Source: Cellvibrio zantedeschiae
GTDB lineage: Bacteria > Pseudomonadota > Gammaproteobacteria > Pseudomonadales > Cellvibrionaceae
DNA: 64,000 nucleotides
Direction of reading: 5' to 3'
NCBI RefSeq assembly: GCF_014652535.1
Contig: NZ_BMYZ01000002.1
Coordinates: 1 to 64,000 of the forward strand
Positions within the stretch are counted from its first letter, which is position 1. Each line of letters starts with the position of its first letter. The notes beneath the pieces were generated by a model. It made no database searches. It saw only the letters and a program-made list of their open reading frames with translations, and had not been told where the DNA came from. Below, piece after piece: positions 28,601-37,189 of this stretch. A program made the position numbers and the translations under genes.

Positions 28601-29040
28601 GTGGAACCCTGAGCGTAAATAATGGACTTATTTCCTATACTCCTCCGTCAGGTTATGTGGGTACAGATTCCTTTAATTACCGCATTCGCGACAATTCCTT
28701 TACCAAAAAAATGAGTGAGGGTACTGTCTCAATAACTGTAACCCCCAAAGTTAATTTTTCCTCCATTAGCGCAAGTATCGATTCAAGCTGCCCCGCGTGT
28801 CATCGCGTTAACACCAGTGCGCTTGGTCCCAATTGGCGGTTGTATTCAACCTTTTCATCACGCGCTGGAGGATTGGGCTCATCGTTTTTTGCCTATGCAT
28901 GCGGTGATCCTAATCACTTAGGCGGCAATCGTTTATGCAATTCCGATATGGGTGGTGTGTCGCCTTCCTCAGTGGATCAATTGAATGGCTTTGGTCAAAC
29001 AATTTTGACCTGGGTTGAAGAGGGCGGGCTAAATAATTAG
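25606..29040 (+). CDS. Large lipoprotein with Ig-like repeats and three haem c motifs
   Basis: About 1144 residues. The signal peptide ends in VLVLWSC followed by a Gly-rich tether, so it is a lipoprotein. PKD/cadherin-like domains lie at the N-terminus (about 40-140) and at 750-1040 (DAPVDVQ-type and GTDSFNYRIRD segments). Three CxxCH haem c sites are visible: CTACH (Cys477), CRMCH (Cys656) and CPACH (Cys1062). The middle region around the first two looks like a cytochrome-type domain. Such proteins may pass electrons at the cell surface. I start at MKSIK; an upstream ATG 11 codons earlier is also in frame. Last gene of the trio; its stop overlaps the stop of the convergent kinase gene by four bases. 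Confidence 0.85.
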   Translation: MKSIKIIISRMIIVFPVLVLWSCGGGGSGKAELPADAAPVAVAEVLGASLSGGLVNVRSGSDVVLTGVNSKGIDDPILQYQWQQIDNSGFKVELYERATNTVAFTAPSIPLSNTEGVKLKFRLTITDADGVKATNEIETLVQSIKDSNHFLSVPGVENRIQAYITTQKDDLIASDIPVVLQVDAIAKWPGRDGNNHDAIVMSKRFSGTVPAGKVEAINSSNNLSFSIPLPELNLDEINKQFKGESRLARLEFEHLQEAQIALSIQLQQTGGATLSVYLTDIDGAAVLDVSSVKQKLSENPSNKKMFKPVTVGGAAPVLVDVENLRQALGLESKLSANNYYQCIDPQEKAKTFSGWLASAGFTGKDDGDVNTKYINNYDLGFGRDMHMRKDSSGNIYSYVTNYNTLENTLSNRNEFAIVVMEYSPAPSGVCGDVSAASSDKKIVKFYAYIPDQKNGDYIRAESMNFDGRGEKYLPGVCTACHSGNNHTKEFNSLGKISAENADLESGFMPWDLDAFLYTKAGNARLVDPAYAAFAKSAGIATAEQDKYSRENQEASFKLQNQMVLHTMTENANRILRHAQAIKQLHGWYGDTAERSAVEALNFGGDSKNLPAEDLFALQQKLKTLPGGKFDGSYIPAAWRGDKSQEALYTDVYERNCRMCHLFTPNVKFDFDNYAEFVNHPSLKNYVYERGLMPMSRLTMDRFWLNFNGGDSAAKKLREHLNGDASSANDVSEKLVPGAPVAIILPDANTSAPADVQIDFDETISFDGTTSLFSETYKWMLDDRSAGTARKYNFIAKTPGENHKLSLQVASSDGESPATIRRIAVTDHKPNIADLPTQSVIEGAEVTMNLYLLLCPNAAVDDKACRDVFGDIQKGKTPTILIGDSVKHGVIKNVDVVSGNLTFQSTEAKTAGDAEFTLAIKDSFGDQSEFKKVSVIVNSLAAPTIGGPDTCSLSARTSVNNAQFPVVFNSANCPDPTANDYAAKGLVFKLDSVDPISAKGGTLSVNNGLISYTPPSGYVGTDSFNYRIRDNSFTKKMSEGTVSITVTPKVNFSSISASIDSSCPACHRVNTSALGPNWRLYSTFSSRAGGLGSSFFAYACGDPNHLGGNRLCNSDMGGVSPSSVDQLNGFGQTILTWVEEGGLNN

Positions 29041-30431
29041 CGCGTCTTAACGGTTGCGAAAGCGGGGTAGGCGTGTAATTGCTGCAGCTGTTGTTGATAA
29101 AAATTGCGCGTCTCGTCGTTATTTGCTGTTGCTAAATTCTCGTTGATAATAGCAACTACTTTGTCGCGCAGTTTCAGCATTTGCGCTTGGGTTTGATGAA
29201 TTTTATAAGCCTGGTCAATATTAACCACTGCGCCTTGTAAATCGTTAAAACTCATTGCCAGTTCTGCTTCTTGCAGGTATTGGTTAAAAGATGTTTGCGA
29301 AGCAATAGGTAAATCCGCAAAAGCTATTTCGTGTTTGCCAAAGTAATGCCAGTAACCAAAGTTGCCGGCGAGCGCAACAATGAGTAAAGCAGCAATGCTG
29401 CCAAGCGTTTTAATGCCGCGCCGTGCGAATTTTAATTGTTTTAGGAATTCGCGCGCGGTCTGGATTCTGTTTGTGCGTTTTACGGCAATGCTGCGCAGTA
29501 ATAATTTGCGTAACAAGGGATTTTTCAGCGGCGGTAGCTCGGGAACTATGGCATCGGCTAAGACTTGTTGCGCATTGTGGCGCTGATAAGGGTGCTGTTT
29601 ACCAATTAATTCGCAAGCGATAATGCCTAGCGCATAGATATCATCGCTAGGATGAGGCGAATCGAAATTAAGCATTTCCAAACTGCCATACGCAAAAGTT
29701 ACCGCACCCAAGCGGCCCGCATCAAAATTGTCTTCGTAGATTTCTTTGTTCGCTGCCCGTGCGATACCAAAATCCAAAATCTTTACCGTATTTTTGTCAG
29801 TGACAAAAATGTTGGCGGGCTTTAAATCTGAATGAACAATACCTTTGCTGTGTGCATAGGAGAGGCCCTGCGCAATTTGTTGCAGTAAATCCAACTTTTG
29901 GGCGAGCGACAGGGAAGTATTCGAATTTTCAATAAACTCGTCGAGCGATTTGCCTTTGAGCTCTTCCATCGTCAGGTAAATTAAATCACCATCCCGATCA
30001 AAATCATACACGGTGACTATATTCGGATGTGCAAGCTCCTGTGTTTTGCGCGCTTCGCGTTGAAGGGTTACCAGTGCATGCGGGTGATGCTTGAATTCGT
30101 CACCCAATAATTTTAGTGCAACGTAAGGTTTGTTATCTCCCGCTTCTTTTTTGCGTAAATCCAGCGCGCGATAGACCGATCCCATACCGCCTTTGCCTAG
30201 CAGTTCGTCCAGCACAAAACGCGCTTTAATAACATCGCCAATGTCTGGACTTTTCTCAGTATTATTTGTTGTGCGGGTTTGTACGTCTGTGTGGTAGTTA
30301 TGCGTTGCGGCCGCATTGCCAGTTTCAATATTGGGCGCGGAAGAATTAATAACAGTCGCATCTGATGATGCGTTATTAACAAGGGTTGCGTCTGGTGACG
30401 TGCTATTAATAAGGGTAGGATCGTTTGTCAT
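29037..30431 (-). CDS. Membrane Ser/Thr protein kinase (PknB-type)
   Basis: 464 residues: a cytoplasmic kinase domain (about 70-335), one membrane helix (341-360), and a small exterior part with TPR-like helices. The glycine loop is LGKGGMGSVYRALD, Lys107 is in YVALKLL, the catalytic loop is VHSDLKPANIFV (Asp202) and Asp220 is in DFGIARA. The usual HRD is HSD, so this is a non-RD kinase. The N-terminus has a degenerate ten-residue repeat (PTLINSTS / DATLVNNAS / DATVINSSA), rich in Thr and Ser and possibly autophosphorylated. It is convergent with the haem lipoprotein. No phosphatase gene is visible. Confidence 0.92.
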   Translation of the reverse strand: MTNDPTLINSTSPDATLVNNASSDATVINSSAPNIETGNAAATHNYHTDVQTRTTNNTEKSPDIGDVIKARFVLDELLGKGGMGSVYRALDLRKKEAGDNKPYVALKLLGDEFKHHPHALVTLQREARKTQELAHPNIVTVYDFDRDGDLIYLTMEELKGKSLDEFIENSNTSLSLAQKLDLLQQIAQGLSYAHSKGIVHSDLKPANIFVTDKNTVKILDFGIARAANKEIYEDNFDAGRLGAVTFAYGSLEMLNFDSPHPSDDIYALGIIACELIGKQHPYQRHNAQQVLADAIVPELPPLKNPLLRKLLLRSIAVKRTNRIQTAREFLKQLKFARRGIKTLGSIAALLIVALAGNFGYWHYFGKHEIAFADLPIASQTSFNQYLQEAELAMSFNDLQGAVVNIDQAYKIHQTQAQMLKLRDKVVAIINENLATANNDETRNFYQQQLQQLHAYPAFATVKTR

Positions 30432-30519
30432 TATTGTTTTACGGGCTAGTGATTTTGAGCAGAGTTTAATCACCTGTCATTAAATTATCCAGCGGCAAGG
30501 AACGCGTTGCCAACAAGTT

Positions 30520-30876
30520 TTATTCAACCCCGCATTCGCGCGCAATAAATTCTTTCCACTCAACGATATTGGAATCTTCTGATTCAAACAGGGCCAGGCC
30601 GACCAAATATTCGTTGGGATTTTGCCAGGCCTGCAACCATTTTACTTCAGTGATAAGCGTGAATTGCTGGGTGGCATCCTGGTTTTGAATGCAGCTACGT
30701 AGAATGCTGCCCGGTGTGAGTTCGCGGTCGGTAATAATACGCAAGCCATTGGCTGAAATATCCAGGCTGCGGCTAACTACTATGACAGGCTCGTTGCCAT
30801 GTTCGTCGCCTACTTCAAGGAAAACCACGAGCTGCGTTTCCAAACGATATTCCTGGCGCTGTTCTTCATTAGTCAT
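30520..30876 (-). CDS. PilZ-domain protein (c-di-GMP binding)
   Basis: A 118-residue single-domain PilZ protein. It has EYRLETQLVVFLE at the start, SRSLDISANGLRI (the D/N-x-S-x-x-G part of the c-di-GMP site) and VGLALFE at the end. The N-terminal arginine motif (RQEYRLE) is weaker than the RxxxR consensus, so binding needs testing. It lies between the kinase and DUF1631 genes and likely belongs to one transcription unit with them. Confidence 0.88.
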   Translation of the reverse strand: MTNEEQRQEYRLETQLVVFLEVGDEHGNEPVIVVSRSLDISANGLRIITDRELTPGSILRSCIQNQDATQQFTLITEVKWLQAWQNPNEYLVGLALFESEDSNIVEWKEFIARECGVE

Positions 30877-30907
30877 GTGAATTTCTCTGTGCTTGTTATT
30901 GTGGTGA

Positions 30908-32683
30908 CTAGGAAATATCTTTACGTAAGCCGCGAATAACTTTTACTAGCTGATCATCAAAGCTGTCGCCGTTATTGAGCAAGCTTAATTGGTTGTCGAG
31001 AATCGCTTGCACTAAATGCTCACGTTGTAATTCAGCAACTTTGCGGCCGAGATTATCGACAAAAATATATTTTCCGCTGGCGGCAATAATTACCGCCAGC
31101 TTGCAACGCACGGGTTCGTTATTAATAATTAACTCTACCCTTGCGCCTAAATTTAATGAACTGATATTAATGTTGGCCAATTGCACACGTTGTAAGTGTT
31201 CGGCTGCTTGCTCAGCTTCCAACTGCAGGCGTACACGTTCCTGTTCCAGCTTTAATTCTGCGGCGCGGCGTGCGCGCTCTTCAGCCAATGCAGCGGCTTC
31301 CGCTAGTGCTTTTTGGGCAGCGGCTTGTCGCTCTGCGAGTTTTGCAACAATTTGGCGTTTGGTTTCGGCTTCTATTTCCTGCTTACGTTTTTCTTCTGCT
31401 TGCCGCTGCAGTTCTGCATCGGCTAATTCTTTAGCTTGTCGCGCTTGCTCCTGAGCTTGCAATTGGGTTTGTTTGTGTTGAAAAAGATCAACCAGTGCTT
31501 GCAGGATTTTTGCAATAGTTTCTTCAATGCTAATTGGCGCTAACTTTTTGGCGATGCCGGTAGAAAGACAAACCGCAAAATCTTTAACACTTTTATTCAT
31601 GACCTTGCGGCCAGTGTGGTCAACAAATAGCAGTTGATCTATCTCTGTGCTTTTCATTGCGAGCTTGCAGCGAATCATTTGCCCGTGTTCGCCGCTAAAT
31701 AAAATCCAGTCACCTTCCACCAAATTATGCGTTTGTTGAAGTAAATCGGATGTGACGCGCGTGTTCAAGTTGTTGTGGCCTTCGGGATAACTTAAGGCAA
31801 CAAAGGCTTCGCATTGAATGCTTTGCTTTTTAATCGCCAGCATCAATTGTTCCGATAGCCCCTCAACCCATTGGCGATAAGTATCGGGGTTGCTGGTGGG
31901 AAGTGTAAGGCTGGTTTCCAGTTCGTTTAAAAGCGCGGGAATTGTGCGGTATAGAGATTGTTCATCTTCTTCGCTGCGCTCTTGTAAATTAATCGTGACA
32001 AATACTTTGCCCAACATGGGTAGCAAGCGCTGCCATTTTTTCCAGAAAGGGTTTTCACTACCAGCGGTGAAATAGGAGTGCAACAATTCGCTCTTGAGCA
32101 CGTTTGCAATACCTGCGCTCAAATCCTGCGGGAATAATTTAAATGCTAGCGATGCGTTAATTAAATCCAGCACGCGCGCTTCAGCGCTCATCATTTTAAA
32201 ATGATTAACTTCTGTTTCGCACAGGCGGGTTTCCAGCATGGCGGCGCGTTTATCTTCGCTATCGAGCCAGCGTTGGAATTCCTGTTGCGCAGTACGCAAG
32301 TTATGCAGATCGCCGCGTACGCATACTTGAATAAATTCCGACAATTTTTCTAAAAATTGCTGGCTGATTTTAGAGTCGCGCGCATACCAAATATTGGCGC
32401 GGCTAAGGATAAGTTGCAGGGCACTTCGCAGAGGGTGATCGGGATTGCAATAGAATGCATCGTCCTGCGCAATTTGCGGGCTCAATGCGTGTTGCAGTGC
32501 GATAAGTTGATGGCTGAGTTCCAAATCAAATTGATCGCCTTTCAACACAAAACTACACAGTTTTTCAGCGGTGGTAGTGCGCAAGCTTGCTACGGGTGAT
32601 GGTGCAGCGGCTGAGCGAAGTAGTTGTTCCAGCTCGGCAACATTTCCCTGCAGAATGTTTTGAATGCTAAAGTTTGGTTGCAT
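30908..32683 (-). CDS. DUF1631-like protein with coiled coil
   Basis: A 591-residue cytoplasmic protein that matches the DUF1631 pattern (QLMLAIKKQSIQCEAFV... and DWILFSGEHGQMIRCKLAMKS). It contains two copies of a small PilZ-like beta segment: VEGDWILFSGEHGQMIRCKLA...FVDHTGRKVM and LGARVELIINNEPVRCKLAVI...FVDNLGRKVAE. They are separated by a long Ala/Glu/Arg-rich coiled coil (about 395-500). The repeated RCKLA...GRKV motif suggests regulatory domains, possibly for c-di-GMP signalling given the PilZ neighbour. Function unknown. Confidence 0.75.
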   Translation of the reverse strand: MQPNFSIQNILQGNVAELEQLLRSAAAPSPVASLRTTTAEKLCSFVLKGDQFDLELSHQLIALQHALSPQIAQDDAFYCNPDHPLRSALQLILSRANIWYARDSKISQQFLEKLSEFIQVCVRGDLHNLRTAQQEFQRWLDSEDKRAAMLETRLCETEVNHFKMMSAEARVLDLINASLAFKLFPQDLSAGIANVLKSELLHSYFTAGSENPFWKKWQRLLPMLGKVFVTINLQERSEEDEQSLYRTIPALLNELETSLTLPTSNPDTYRQWVEGLSEQLMLAIKKQSIQCEAFVALSYPEGHNNLNTRVTSDLLQQTHNLVEGDWILFSGEHGQMIRCKLAMKSTEIDQLLFVDHTGRKVMNKSVKDFAVCLSTGIAKKLAPISIEETIAKILQALVDLFQHKQTQLQAQEQARQAKELADAELQRQAEEKRKQEIEAETKRQIVAKLAERQAAAQKALAEAAALAEERARRAAELKLEQERVRLQLEAEQAAEHLQRVQLANINISSLNLGARVELIINNEPVRCKLAVIIAASGKYIFVDNLGRKVAELQREHLVQAILDNQLSLLNNGDSFDDQLVKVIRGLRKDIS

Positions 32684-32927
32684 TTAATCGTGTATCACAA
32701 AGTCGAAGGGGCTAAAGTTGGCTCTCCGCTGAAGTTGGCTCCCCGTAGTGAGCTGATCCAGGCATTTGCCTAACCATATTGCCTAACTATAGGTTTAATT
32801 GGTCCCCCCCGCGAACTTTAGGGAGATTAAATTCCAGCTTCGATAGCACCGCCAACTTGCGTATAATCGCCGGCCACAATTGTCCCTAAGCTCCGCTCTG
32901 TTTGAGCTAGCTATTTTTGAGTTCCCT

Positions 32928-34427
32928 ATGAAAATTACTGCGCCCAATTCCAGCCTTTATTCAACTGCCCAGGTTTACGCTTTGGACGCCGCTGCCATCG
33001 CCAGCGGTATTCCCGGAATCCAGTTGATGAAGCGCGCAGGCCGTGCGGCCTTTGATTTGTTGACCGAGCGCTTTCCAGCGCCGGAACTCATCAGTGTCTA
33101 CTGCGGCTCGGGCAAAAACGGTGGGGATGGCTATGTATTGGCCGCCTTGGCTGCCCAGCGCAAGTTTCCGGTACAGGTTATTCAATTGACCCCTGGCGAT
33201 AAATTAACGGGCGAAGCCCGCGCGGCATACGAGTTTGCGGTACAGGAACAGGTTTCTATCCTTAACTTCGCGCAAGTTGCTGCACCAACTTCCGGCGTGA
33301 TTGTGGATGCCCTGCTGGGAATTGGTGTGCAAGGCGATGTTCGTCCCGAATTCGCTGCCGCCATCACTCAAATCAATGCCAGCCGTTTGCCGGTTCTGGC
33401 CGTGGATATTCCTTCTGGCCTTGATGGCGATACAGGTGCGAGTCACGGCGCAGTGGTTAATGCGGACGTCACCATTAGTTTTATTGGAATTAAGCGTGGC
33501 TTGCTCACAGGCCGTGGCCCCGCCGTGTGCGGTGAGATTGTGCTGTCCGATTTGGCGATTCCAGCCGAAATCTACGAACAAGAGGCTGTTCAAACTGAGC
33601 AATTACATCTGATTGATTTGTTGGAGTCTCTCCCTCCCCGCGATGCCGACGCCCATAAAGGCCACTTTGGTCATGTGTTGATAATTGGTGGTGATCACGG
33701 CTACGGCGGTGCAGTCATTATGGCTGCGGAAGCTGCCGCACGTAGCGGCGCTGGTTTGGTCAGTGTGGCGACTCGCCCTGAACATGTGCCTGCAATTCTT
33801 ACGCGCTGCCCGGAAATTATTGCTCGCGGTGTAGTGTCTGGCCAGGAACTGGAGCCCCTGTTGGCGCGCGCCACTGTGTTGGTGATTGGTCCCGGTCTTG
33901 GTCGTTCACCCTGGTCTGAACAGTTGCTGCAAGTGGCCGCCAAGTCTGGCCTACCTATGGTGGTAGATGCTGACGCGCTTAACATACTGGCGGAAGGGCG
34001 GGTCGTTCCCAATTTAGCGCCGCAAGAAAATTGGCTCTACACGCCGCACCCCGGTGAAGCAGGGCGCTTGCTCGGCACGACCAATTCCATCATCAACCAA
34101 GACCGTTTTTCTGCTGTGACCAAATTGCATCAAAAACTCGGTGGTGCGGTAATTTTAAAAGGTGCAGGAAGCCTGGTGTTGGGCGAGTCCGGTCTTACTG
34201 GCATAGTCACAGCGGGCAACCCGGGCATGGCAACCGGCGGTATGGGCGATGTATTGAGCGGCATTTTAGGTGCGCTTATCGCGCAGGGTTTATCGGTAGA
34301 AGAAGCTGCGCAATTGGGCGCTGTACTACACGCGAGTGCTGCAGATTTAGCGGTAGAACAAACCGGCCAGCGCGGTCTGTTGGCAACCGATATCATTCCT
34401 TATGTGGCGCAATTGCTGAGCGAATAA
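32928..34427 (+). CDS. nnr: Bifunctional NAD(P)H-hydrate epimerase/dehydratase
   Basis: A 499-residue fusion enzyme that repairs damaged NAD(P)HX. The N-terminal YjeF_N epimerase (about 1-215) has YCGSGKNGGDGYVLAA and VDIPSGLDGDTG. The C-terminal ADP-dependent dehydratase (about 225-499) has KGHFGHVLIIGGD, VIGPGLGRS and GNPGMATGGMGDVLSG. I start at MKITAPNS; an upstream ATG 16 codons earlier is in frame without support. Two bases before tsaE, as in many proteobacteria. Confidence 0.96.
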   Translation: MKITAPNSSLYSTAQVYALDAAAIASGIPGIQLMKRAGRAAFDLLTERFPAPELISVYCGSGKNGGDGYVLAALAAQRKFPVQVIQLTPGDKLTGEARAAYEFAVQEQVSILNFAQVAAPTSGVIVDALLGIGVQGDVRPEFAAAITQINASRLPVLAVDIPSGLDGDTGASHGAVVNADVTISFIGIKRGLLTGRGPAVCGEIVLSDLAIPAEIYEQEAVQTEQLHLIDLLESLPPRDADAHKGHFGHVLIIGGDHGYGGAVIMAAEAAARSGAGLVSVATRPEHVPAILTRCPEIIARGVVSGQELEPLLARATVLVIGPGLGRSPWSEQLLQVAAKSGLPMVVDADALNILAEGRVVPNLAPQENWLYTPHPGEAGRLLGTTNSIINQDRFSAVTKLHQKLGGAVILKGAGSLVLGESGLTGIVTAGNPGMATGGMGDVLSGILGALIAQGLSVEEAAQLGAVLHASAADLAVEQTGQRGLLATDIIPYVAQLLSE

Positions 34428-34428
34428 A

Positions 34429-34896
34429 GTGTCATCGACTTCCCAAGAATTTACGCAAGAATTTTATATCGATAACGAAAACGATATGGTCGCGTTTGGC
34501 GAGCGCATTGGCCGCAGTTTACGCGCGCAACCCAAATCCCAATGCGTATTTTTAAACGGTGATTTGGGCGCGGGCAAAACAACTTTATCGCGCGGAATTT
34601 TGCGCGCATTCGGCCACACTGGCGCAGTGAAAAGTCCCACCTATACCTTGGTAGAAATTTACGAATTTGCCGAGCGCCGCGTATATCATTTTGATTTGTA
34701 TCGTTTAGGTGACCCGGAAGAATTGGAATACATGGGTATTCGCGATTATTTTTCTGACGGCAGTATTTGTTTAATGGAATGGCCAGAACGTGGCAAGGGA
34801 ATTTTACCTGAATCCGATCTCTTGATTGATGTAAGCGTACAAGGGGCGGGGCGTAAAATTCAGCTTAAGGCTAAAACTAATTTCGCGTTAGCTTAA
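34429..34896 (+). CDS. tsaE: tRNA threonylcarbamoyladenosine ATPase TsaE
   Basis: A 155-residue P-loop ATPase needed with TsaB and TsaD for the t6A modification of tRNA. The Walker A is NGDLGAGKTTLSRG, followed by VKSPTYTLVEIY and VYHFDLYRL. It starts at GTG one base after the nnr stop, so it is coupled to nnr translation. Usual length for the family. Confidence 0.96.
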   Translation: MSSTSQEFTQEFYIDNENDMVAFGERIGRSLRAQPKSQCVFLNGDLGAGKTTLSRGILRAFGHTGAVKSPTYTLVEIYEFAERRVYHFDLYRLGDPEELEYMGIRDYFSDGSICLMEWPERGKGILPESDLLIDVSVQGAGRKIQLKAKTNFALA

Positions 34897-34978
34897 ACAA
34901 TATAAACAATTCCTTGCTGTGCTGCCGCGCCGTACTTCTGTATAAATTGCGCAACAATCATTTAATCCAGGCTCTCCT

Positions 34979-35443
34979 ATGAATATTTCTGAATTCCAAA
35001 TTCTTGCGAACAGCATTGCTGATGAAGTTGGGCGCTTGCTGCCTAAAATTTTAGAAGTTCCGGAAGAATTACAAATCGCTAACGGCAATTGTGTGCTGTG
35101 CGTGATGAATGCTGCGGGTGATACAGTTACGCGCATGTACGGCACAAACCCGATTCGCCAACGTCAGGTTGCACAGGTCGCCACAAAAAAGGCGCTGCAA
35201 GTTTGGTTAACCGGTTATGCAACGGGCGCTTACGAAAAGTTGGTTTATAACGGCGAGCTGGATACTGAAAAGTTTGGAATTCCGCATCCGGAATTTATTG
35301 GTTGGCTTGGTGGGCTTGAAGCAAAAACAGCGAGCGGCGAACGCTTGATTGTAGCCTTTAGCGGTGTGCGCGGTGAAGAAGATCAGGGTGTGTTGCGTCG
35401 CGCGGCAGCGAATTTGAAAACTTTTTCAATTGTTGAGCAATAG
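34979..35443 (+). CDS. Conserved hypothetical, possibly HbpS/GlcG-like
   Basis: A 154-residue soluble protein. The pattern ATKKALQVWLTGYATGAYEKLVY followed by IVAFSGVRGEEDQGV resembles HbpS/GlcG-like (PF03928) proteins, but the match is weak. ATG with GGCTCTCCT-rich leader. Terminated by the hairpin 23 bases downstream. No informative neighbours besides nnr-tsaE. Confidence 0.6.
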   Translation: MNISEFQILANSIADEVGRLLPKILEVPEELQIANGNCVLCVMNAAGDTVTRMYGTNPIRQRQVAQVATKKALQVWLTGYATGAYEKLVYNGELDTEKFGIPHPEFIGWLGGLEAKTASGERLIVAFSGVRGEEDQGVLRRAAANLKTFSIVEQ

Positions 35444-35466
35444 GCTCTAATCGAATAAGTGCACAT

Positions 35467-35494
35467 AAAAAACGCAGCCGAGGCTGCGTTTTTT
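35467..35494. terminator. Bidirectional rho-independent terminator
   Basis: The stem ACGCAGCC/GGCTGCGT with a GA loop is flanked by A and T runs. It lies between the convergent HbpS-like and gcvH genes and ends both. Confidence 0.92.
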
Positions 35495-35515
35495 GTTTCT
35501 AGCAAAGCGAAAAAA

Positions 35516-35908
35516 TTATTCTTCGCTTTCAATCAATTCGCGGTAGTCAGCAGCATCAAGGGCTTCTTCCAATTCGGCCAAATCGTCTGGCTTAACACGG
35601 AAGAACCAACCGTCGTCGTAAGGTGATGCATTAACGGTTTCCGGTGCATCTTGCAGTGCTTCGTTAACTTCTACAACTTCGCCAGATACCAAAGAGTAAA
35701 TGTCAGAAGCTGCTTTAACAGATTCCACGACACCCGCTTCTTCGCCAATTGAAACGCGGCTACCAACTTCCGGGGTTTCTACATAAACCACATCGCCCAA
35801 GGCTTCTTGTGCGTGGTCGGTAATGCCGATGGTGACGGTTCCGTCTTCTTCAACGCGTGCCCATTCGTGGCTGCTGAGGTATTTCAATTCTTTGCGGATG
35901 TCGCTCAT
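35516..35908 (-). CDS. gcvH: Glycine cleavage system H protein
   Basis: A 130-residue lipoyl carrier of the glycine cleavage complex. The lipoylation lysine is Lys65 in [38 protein letters not shown] and [10 protein letters not shown] are typical. It follows gcvT by 68 bases on the same strand. gcvP is not downstream, because a terminator follows, so it must lie elsewhere. Confidence 0.98.
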   Translation of the reverse strand: MSDIRKELKYLSSHEWARVEEDGTVTIGITDHAQEALGDVVYVETPEVGSRVSIGEEAGVVESVKAASDIYSLVSGEVVEVNEALQDAPETVNASPYDDGWFFRVKPDDLAELEEALDAADYRELIESEE

Positions 35909-35976
35909 GATGTTTTCCTGTGCTTTTAAAATTGTTCTGATCTGTTCGTTAGATCGTTAAATAGTTTAATGAATCG

Positions 35977-37080
35977 TTAAACAAGAGCTTTGCCGTTGCG
36001 CACAAAATTTGGTGCAACCACATCCACTAATACTTGCTTGCCGCGCATCTCTACATAGCATTGGCTACCCACACTCGCGGGTACGCGGGCCAGGGCAATA
36101 GAATAGCCTAAAGTCGGCGAAAAAGTCCCGCTGGTAATCACGCCTTTTTGATCGCTGCCGTCTACAGACACCACTTGCTCGGCGCGCATAACGCCGCGTT
36201 CGCGCAATACCAATCCCACTAATTTGAACTCTGCACCGGCACTTTTTTGAGCTTCAATAGCCTTGCGGCCTATAAAGTTGCGCTCAGCCGGTTGCAAGGC
36301 GAGAGTCCAGCCCATATTGGCAGCCAGTGGCGACACGCTATCGTCCATTTCATGGCCGTAAAGGTTCATGCCGGCTTCCAGGCGCAAGGTGTCACGCGCG
36401 GCCAAACCGCAGGCAGGTACGCCAGCTTTATTGAGCGAATTCCAGAAAGTTTCGACTTCTGCATTGGGGAGCATGATTTCCAAACCGTCTTCGCCGGTAT
36501 AGCCGGTGCGGGCGATAAACCATTCGCCTTCCGGCAAACCCTGGAAAATTTTCAGGCTATCAATAAGCGCAGCGCGCGCTGGTGATACTACGGTTTTGGT
36601 GAGTTCAATGGCCTTTGGGCCTTGAATCGCAACCATCGCCAAGTCATCGCGCTCTGTCAGTTCAACGTCAAAATCGGCGGCGATTTTGGTCATCCAGGCC
36701 AGGTCTTTTTCGCGGGTCCCGCAGTTGACCACAGTCCTAAACCAAGCTCCCGATGCATTCTGGGGCATGTTGTAAACGATCAAATCGTCGATCACGCCGC
36801 CATCGGGGTTCAACATACCGCTGTAGAGCGCCTTGCCAGGAATCGCTTCAATTTTGGCGACGTCATTCGCCAGCAAATACTGCAGGTAGGCTTTAGCGTC
36901 CTCGCCTTTAACATCCACCACGGTCATGTGGGATACGTCGAACATCCCGGCGTTTTGGCGCACGTGATTGTGTTCTTCGATTTGTGAGCCGTAATGCAAA
37001 GGCATATCCCAGCCGCCAAAGTCGACCAGCTTGCCGCCCATAGCTTGGTGGGTGGCGTAAAGCGCGGTTTTAAAACCCAT
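35977..37080 (-). CDS. gcvT: Glycine cleavage system T protein (aminomethyltransferase)
   Basis: A 367-residue tetrahydrofolate-dependent aminomethyltransferase. [37 protein letters not shown] and the C-terminal [16 protein letters not shown] are typical. The ATG preferred here has GAGG nine bases upstream and gives the family length. The open frame upstream (74 codons) runs into the next gene and is not family sequence. I searched by eye for a glycine riboswitch upstream and saw none. Confidence 0.98.
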   Translation of the reverse strand: MGFKTALYATHQAMGGKLVDFGGWDMPLHYGSQIEEHNHVRQNAGMFDVSHMTVVDVKGEDAKAYLQYLLANDVAKIEAIPGKALYSGMLNPDGGVIDDLIVYNMPQNASGAWFRTVVNCGTREKDLAWMTKIAADFDVELTERDDLAMVAIQGPKAIELTKTVVSPARAALIDSLKIFQGLPEGEWFIARTGYTGEDGLEIMLPNAEVETFWNSLNKAGVPACGLAARDTLRLEAGMNLYGHEMDDSVSPLAANMGWTLALQPAERNFIGRKAIEAQKSAGAEFKLVGLVLRERGVMRAEQVVSVDGSDQKGVITSGTFSPTLGYSIALARVPASVGSQCYVEMRGKQVLVDVVAPNFVRNGKALV

Positions 37081-37189
37081 GAATGCCTCGATATCAATTT
37101 CAATAGGAAGGGGAGGGGAAAAGGCCGCTATTCTAACGGCGCGGCGGGTCTTCTGCCAGTTGAATCCGGCAGAATCCCAAGGTTGGATG

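Noticed and set aside
33204..33602. Long minus-strand frame inside nnr
   Set aside because: nnr motifs are intact in the plus strand; this is a codon-bias shadow.
37081..37189. Glycine riboswitch upstream of gcvT
   Set aside because: No conserved glycine aptamer features seen in the short gap.
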